Assembly (NCBI GenBank): GCA_963383645.1
Contig: OY726572.1
Span: 65,634,738-65,698,737, forward strand
DNA from: Muscardinus avellanarius
Lineage: Eukaryota; Chordata; Mammalia; Rodentia; Gliridae
DNA: 64,000 bases
Direction of reading: 5' to 3'
Part shown: positions 59,183 through 64,000 of the stretch, piece by piece
How the letters are laid out: each line of letters starts with the position of its first letter
How positions within the stretch are numbered: position 1 is the first letter of the stretch
Program-made: the position numbers and the translations under genes
The notes under the pieces: generated by a model
What the model was told of the DNA's origin: nothing
Database searches by the model: none
Seen by the model: the letters and a program-made list of their open reading frames with translations, nothing else

Positions 59183-59585
59183 TATTTGCATAGTGAAAAT
59201 GATAAACTTAGTCTAATAAATATACCTATGAACATCTATAAAAAGTGAATGTACACAAGAAAAATCTCCAATTTTGATCCAAAGAAGTAGGACACATTAC
59301 TTAATACTGGCTGATGATACAATGCTAGGAAACCCCTAAAACAAAGAATATAAATGCATACAAAGAAAACATACATTCAAACCTTTGCAGGCATATTTGT
59401 ATGTGTTCAAAGAAAACACACCCATCACACTTACTGCTCTGTTAAAAAAATGAATAAACTATCAGGAAATCGAATTCTGCAAAATATTAAAAGAATATCA
59501 TGACTTACTATGTTTCTATCCAAAAAATGCAAAGATAATTCATTTTAGGGAATTGTTAATGTTATTATATTAACCGATAAAAGAA
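59183..59585 (+). mobile_element. Old L1 ORF2 fragment
   Basis: AT-rich diverged L1 text; the clearest piece is AAAAATGCAAAGATAATTCA followed by TATTATATTAACCGATAAAA. Frames are broken. Confidence 0.5.
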
Positions 59586-59606
59586 TAAGGATTTTATTAG
59601 AATTTT

Positions 59607-59788
59607 TTGAGGGTCTGGGGATGGAACCCAGGGACATTCGACCTTCAAGCTATATCCCCTGCCCTGTTTTTTATTCTTTATTTTGAAACAGGGTCTCACT
59701 AAGTAGCTGAGGCTGTCAGTGAACCACGATCCTCGTGTCTCAACCTCCCAAATTCTGGGATTACAAGAGTGTACCACCACACTAGGCA
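59607..59788 (-). mobile_element. B1-dID SINE
   Basis: Minus copy in L1 DNA with a perfect 17-bp duplication GATTTTATTAGAATTTT (59,590-59,606; 59,789-59,805). Confidence 0.93.
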
Positions 59789-59866
59789 GATTTTATTAGA
59801 ATTTTGATAGATGCTAAAATTCATTTGGTAAAACCTAACACACATTACTAATTTTTAAAAACCTCT

Positions 59867-61180
59867 GGCCAGGCGTAGTGGCGCATGCTTGTAATCCCAG
59901 CATTTGGGAGGCTGAGACCGGAGGATCGCAGTTCGCAGACAGCCTCAGCTACTTAGTGAGGCCCTCCACAACTTAATGAGACCCTGTTTCAAAACAAAGA
60001 ATTAAAAAAAAAAATAGAGCAGAGGATGTAGCTCAGAGGTCAAATGCCCCTGGGTTCCATCCCCAGACCATCAAAAAAAAAAAAAAAAAAAACCCTCTGG
60101 AAGCCAGGCATAGTGGAACACACTTGTAATTCCAGTACCTTGGGAGGTTTAAACAGGAGAATTATAGGTTCAAGGCCAGCCTCAGCATCTTAGTGAGATC
60201 CTATTTCAAAATAATTTAAAAATAAATCACAGCCAGATGTGGTAGCGCACGGTTCGCAGACAGCCTCAACCAACTTATTTCAAAATAAAGAATAAAAAAT
60301 AGGGCTAGGGGTGTAGCATAGAAGTAGAATGTCCCTGAGTTCCATTTCCAGTACCACCAAAAAATAAATAAGCCGGGTGTGGTGCCACACTCTTGTAATC
60401 CCAGCATTCGGGAGGCTGAGACTGGAGGATCAAGGTTCGTGGACAGCCTCAGCTACTTAGTGAGAACCTCTCAACTTAGTGAGACCATGTCTCAAAATAA
60501 AGAATAAACTGGGTGTGGTGGCACACGCTTATAATCCCCACGCTTGGGAGGCAAAGACAGGAGGATCGCACAGGTTCAAAGCCAGCCGCGCTGGCTTAAG
60601 AGTCCCTGTTTCCAAAAATAAAAAAGTATAAAATAGGTCTGGGAGTGTAGCCCGGAGGTAGAAGGGCTTTCAGGAACCCCAGTACCACAAAAAAATTAAA
60701 TAAAGAAAGAATTTTAAAAGGGCAGGGGGTGTAGCTCAGAGGTCGAATGCCCCTGGGTTCCATCCTCAGACCCACACAAATAAAATAAATGAATAAAATT
60801 TTATTTATTTTTATTTTTTATTTTTGGTGGTACTGGAGTTCCTGGAAGCCCTTCTATCTCTGGGCTACACTCCCAGACCTATTTTTTATATTTTTATTTG
60901 GAAACAGGGTCTCTTAAGCCAACGCGGCTGACTTTGAACCTGCTCAATCCTCCTGTCTCCGCCTCCCAAGCGGGATTACAAGCGTGCGCCACCATGCCCG
61001 GCGCAATAAATACAATTTAAAAATAAAGACTAAAAATAGGGCTGGAGGTGTAGCTCGGAGATAGAATGTCCCCATGTCCCCTGGGTTCCATCCCCAGTAC
61101 TTAAAAAAAAAAAAAAAAGTAGGCCTGGGGCTGTATCTTGGAGGTAGAATGCCCCTGGGTTCAGTCCCCAGTACTATAAA
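59867..61180. mobile_element. Nest of at least seven B1-dID pieces
   Basis: Pieces in order: full plus copy 59,867-60,093; B1 half 60,102-60,220; deleted copy 60,230-60,368; B1 half 60,370-60,506; young palindromic copy 60,507-60,715 (GCCAGCCGCGCTGGC); ID half 60,719-60,780, which completes an earlier copy; minus young copy 60,822-61,004; ID halves 61,035-61,110 and 61,122-61,178. Most later insertions landed in the A-rich linkers or tails of earlier ones. Confidence 0.85.
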
Positions 61181-61269
61181 GGGAACAAAAGAAGCTATAA
61201 AGGGAAAAGGCTGATAAATATGAACACAGATGTGATAAAATCCTGTTCAGCCAAAAGTACAATAAAAGA

Positions 61270-61950
61270 TAAAATAGATGTCCACTTCTGGTCATGATAG
61301 AATAACTAGATGAGCCCTTTTGCTGGAAACAACTAGAAAGCTGGACATATACATGGAGCAGGTCTTCAGACAGTAGACAGCAGGGAGCGCAAAACTATGA
61401 TCTGAGTTCCTGAGACAGGGAAGCAGACACAGGAGCCTACACACACCTGGCTTTCTTCCTAGAGGCTCTTCCCACTGTTCTAAACAGGGCATGGCATCAC
61501 ACTCTGCTGGCAATTTCTAGATTTGGGATTTGGCAACCACATAAACAGGAGGGAACTATGCAGAGAGTACGCTTCAGAAACCTGCATCAGAGACTGTGCC
61601 CGCACAGGGTGGGGATCCACGCGGCCCAGAAGAGAACCACTCGAGAAACTATCATCCTAAGTTGAGCTGACAAAAAGCTGAATCCCTGAACAAAAAGAAG
61701 CCACAGGAAGAAGCTGGAGCCAGCGCCATGACTCTGAAGACAGAAGATGCCAGCCTGCAGAAGAGAACGATAACTGGGTCTTTGGAGTGGCTTAAAGGGC
61801 TGGGAAAACTCAGCTCAAGTCCCAAATGCACTGAAAGGGAACCCCAGAAGCAACTGGGTGGCTGGGTTTCCTGAGACTTTACCCCTTAGGAAGCCCCTGT
61901 AGTTTGTACTAAACCTCCTCCATTTTCAACAAAGTAGCTAAAAGTTACTA
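61270..61950 (+). mobile_element. Possible L1 5' region
   Basis: It resembles an old L1 5' segment: CACTTCTGGTCATGATAGAA, GGAAACAACTAGAAAGCTGG, GGAGCAGGTCTTCAGACAGT. The remainder diverges. Confidence 0.4.
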
Positions 61951-62079
61951 GCTATAACAAGGCTTCCATAAAGGAATGCTCATTTCAGTACAGGAAGGGA
62001 CAGTGAAGAAAGAAATATCAATCCAGGGAGAAGAGAGGGTGGCGGCCATCATTGCAGGGACAAGCAAACATGAAACTTT

Positions 62080-62352
62080 CATTCATTCGATGAGTCTTTA
62101 TTGAGGATTCCTTGTCTGGCGGGACTGTGCGGGTTCCGCAGGGGGAAACAGAGGCACGCCAATGCTTTTCCCTTGAGGAGCCGCTCGTGGATCTGACTGG
62201 ATCTCATGAGCTGAAGGTGTTTGAAGGGACTAAATAAGTGGAGAAGATGGGAAACACAGACCAGTGGGGAGGGCGGGCGGGGCTCCGAGGCCCTTGACGT
62301 GTCATGGAGGAAGGTCCCACGCCACACGGAGGGTGCCTCAGCCCAGGCCGCC
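62080..62352 (-). other. CLEC4F: CLEC4F 3' untranslated region with AATAAA signal
   Basis: Downstream of the stop codon on the minus strand, a canonical AATAAA lies at 62,097-62,102 (followed by GACTCATC). This suggests a short 3' UTR of about 250-270 bases ending near 62,080. There is no SINE in it. The exact cleavage site is inferred. Confidence 0.6.
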
Positions 62353-62503
62353 TCAGACCACACCTGGGCTCAGGGGCTTCTTACAGACCCAGGGGTAGGG
62401 GGCAGTGCAGTCCATGTCATTCCACAGATGCTGTAAGTGGACACAGTCTTCTGTCTGCCCATTGCTGTGTTGCCAGTTGTCTGGCTGTTTCTTGTCCCAG
62501 AAC
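62353..62503 (-). CDS. CLEC4F: CLEC4F terminal coding exon (end of C-type lectin domain)
   Basis: This exon encodes the end of a C-type carbohydrate-recognition domain, completing the codon split by the preceding intron and reading FWDKKQPDNWQHSNGQTEDC, then VHLQHLWNDMDC and a final PWVCKKPLSPGVV with TGA. The QPD triplet is the galactose/GalNAc-type calcium-site motif (mannose binders have EPN) and WND is the second calcium-site signature. Cysteines in EDC, MDC and WVC fit the CRD disulphides. The CKKP ending and QPDNW core match CLEC4F rather than langerin (EPN), the neighbouring paralogue. The acceptor AG sits at 62,504-62,505, directly after a TTTA microsatellite. The product is a type II membrane receptor of Kupffer cells. 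Confidence 0.9.
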
Positions 62504-63051
62504 CTAAAAAATAAAATAAAATAAATAAATAAATAAATAAATAAATAACACCAGGATTTTATTGTGTTGTATAAAACAAGTGTCTCTTCCTCCAAAAGTG
62601 CCATATGGAGCTGAAGTGATGTGGGTCCTTCAGCCTCTGAAGGCCCTGAGGTGGAGCCAGAATGAGGCCAGAGGTACCCCAGGGGTGACTCTGCTGAGGT
62701 TGCCCTGAGATACTGAAGGCTCAGGGTCAGGAAGGGAGGTCCTATGATGCTCCCAGACCCCACCCCCAAATTTGTGCTCAGATGCCTTCTGGTGAGAGAA
62801 AGGGTCCCTTAGGACCAGGCTCGACTAAGGTAGAAGATAAAAGACAAAATACAAAATCTGGAAGACCCACTCACAGGCTGCCTGTCAGCCCCAGGAACTA
62901 TCCTTTCCTGATGCCCCTGTGACACACTGCACACTACACACACCACACTGACACGGGGGAGAGAGACACAGGACAAGGATACCCAAGGGATTCTGCCCAG
63001 GCCTGCTGAAGACGGTACCTGGGAACAGAATCACACAACAGCAGGACTCAC
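62504..63051 (-). other. CLEC4F: CLEC4F last intron with (TAAA)n at the acceptor
   Basis: A short intron separates the two CRD exons. On the minus strand its 3' end is a TTTA/TTTTA microsatellite (62,505-62,548 on plus as TAAA/TAAAA) that runs straight into TTTTTTAG, so the repeat itself acts as the pyrimidine-rich tract. The remainder is unique sequence. Confidence 0.8.
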
Positions 63052-63170
63052 GCTTTGCTCTGGGAAGCACTGAACGGAGTCCCATCTGTCCAGCTCCAGG
63101 AGCCTTCAGTGCCCTTGTCAGTGAGGCCAATCCAGTGGTGAACAGTACTGGTGAACTGTACCAGGAATGC
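63052..63170 (-). CDS. CLEC4F: CLEC4F penultimate coding exon (central lectin domain)
   Basis: The exon of 119 bases encodes AFLVQFTSTVHHWIGLTDKG and TEGSWSWTDGTPFSASQSKA, the middle of a C-type lectin domain with the classic WIGL motif and the W-W-DGTPF block. It starts after a CCTCCACAG acceptor and ends at a GTGAGT donor (63,050-63,051), phase 2, which joins correctly to the last exon. The first CRD exon, with the expected WHEAE-like segment, is not found in 63,171-64,000 and should lie beyond the window, as should the neck and transmembrane exons. The gene is therefore partial here. Confidence 0.9.
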
Positions 63171-64000
63171 CTGTGGAGGAGAAATAGGGCTGCTCTTGGT
63201 CCTGAGTGCCAGGGTTGCTTCTCCAGGCCGTCCCCTCCCTCACCTTGGAACAGGGCGCCTGTCTGCAGAAGCTGAGCCCCTCTCTGCTCCTTCCAGAGAT
63301 TGTCCAGGACTTAGAGCAGAGCCAAGTCCTCAAAGGGAAGTTCAGCTTCTCCCAAGTTGACTGTCACCAAGTCCCTGCCCTTGAAAGGGGTTGTGGCTTA
63401 TTAAAAAGAGGTGTCTTATGAAGCAGCATGTCCCAGAGGCACTATGATGATGTTTCAGGAGAGCCACAGGAGTGGGTGGCTCTGTAAGCCAAATTGAACC
63501 AAACCTTTTGTGGTCCTTTATCAATAACCTGGCAAGTTCTGCTAAGAGCCCTGGGTAAACGGGCGCCTGGGATCATATAACCTTTGGTGGTCCTCAGACT
63601 CTTAGGTATGAGTCTGGTCTCCTGGGGAGCTCAGGTCCCCTGCTCATGAGCCCTCCATGACCACTGGATTAGTGACATTAATATCAGGATTGATGACCAG
63701 AAAGGAGGCCTGATAGGAAATAGAGGACATGGGGAGGGAAGCATATCCCAACATCTAAGATCCGTCACCTGATGCCACCTCCCTGTCCTCCCTCCCTGCT
63801 GGCCCCTGGTGCCTCCTTCATTCAGTGAGAACATGGAGTTTTGCTGTCTGTGCTTCAACCTGTTGGTCAAGATGCTCATGGAAACTCAGCCTGACAAAGG
63901 AATCCCGGTGGTTTCTGCTGTGCTGCCAAGAGGTTGCAGGCCAGAGCTCCCAAGTCCCTTCCACATACCGACTCCATCAGCCCACCCTGCCTGCAGCTCT
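63171..64000 (-). other. CLEC4F: CLEC4F intron, right edge of window
   Basis: These 830 bases lie upstream of the penultimate exon. I searched the minus strand for the first lectin-domain exon and did not find it, nor any recognisable repeat. Short frames here lack family similarity. It is best read as intron. Confidence 0.6.

Larger units (their letters stand above)
54503..62079. other. Intergenic region between FIGLA and CLEC4F
   Basis: This stretch carries SINEs, L1, L2 and MIR fragments and no recognisable coding exon. Stretches where I see nothing are about 55,090-55,890; 56,110-56,640; 56,900-57,218; 57,440-58,640 and 61,950-62,080. Confidence 0.7.

Noticed and set aside
1..64000. CRISPR arrays, operons, bacterial insertion sequences or phage genes
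   Set aside because: The sequence is vertebrate nuclear DNA; the regular repeats are SINEs and microsatellites.

Overview
The window is ordinary mammalian chromosomal DNA: spliced exons with GT/AG borders, a CpG island, ancient MIR, L2, L1 and MaLR fragments, and about 50 copies of a 7SL/tRNA hybrid SINE. That SINE, with a B1-like left half and an ID-like right half (B1-dID), points to a rodent. B1-dID is described from dormice, squirrels, beavers and a few other rodents. The tRNA-Ala ID monomers that fill ground-squirrel DNA are absent, so a dormouse, beaver, mountain beaver or other non-marmotine lineage fits better; this placement is inference.

Layout, left to right. Positions 1 to about 27,900 hold no coding exon and only repeats and unique DNA; this is probably the first intron of ADD2 (beta-adducin), transcribed on the minus strand. 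Positions 27,880-29,150 are a CpG island with a strong minus-strand splice donor at 28,641, read here as the untranslated first exon of ADD2. Positions 29,150-48,600 are intergenic and contain an unidentified 118-codon frame with a membrane segment (45,664-46,020). Positions 48,602-54,111 hold FIGLA, the oocyte bHLH factor, on the minus strand in three coding exons that join in frame to about 210 residues. Its proximal upstream region (54,112-54,280) is GC-rich with five E-boxes, and a SINE lies directly beyond it. Positions 54,281-62,080 are intergenic and include a dense nest of SINEs (59,867-61,180). Positions 62,080-63,170 hold the last two exons of CLEC4F, a C-type lectin, on the minus strand; the rest of the gene lies past the right edge.

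The order ADD2 - FIGLA - CLEC4F, all in one direction, matches human chromosome 2p13.3 as I recall it, so synteny supports the three identifications. The genes do not act together: ADD2 caps the spectrin-actin skeleton, FIGLA switches on zona pellucida genes in oocytes, and CLEC4F is a Kupffer-cell receptor for galactose/GalNAc glycans.

No new defence or mobile system is visible. The most interesting items are a young B1-dID subfamily with an internal palindrome, a perfect 23-bp hairpin at 38,893-38,949, the unidentified frame at 45.7 kb, the FIGLA promoter E-box cluster, two local direct duplications, and CA microsatellites growing from SINE tails.
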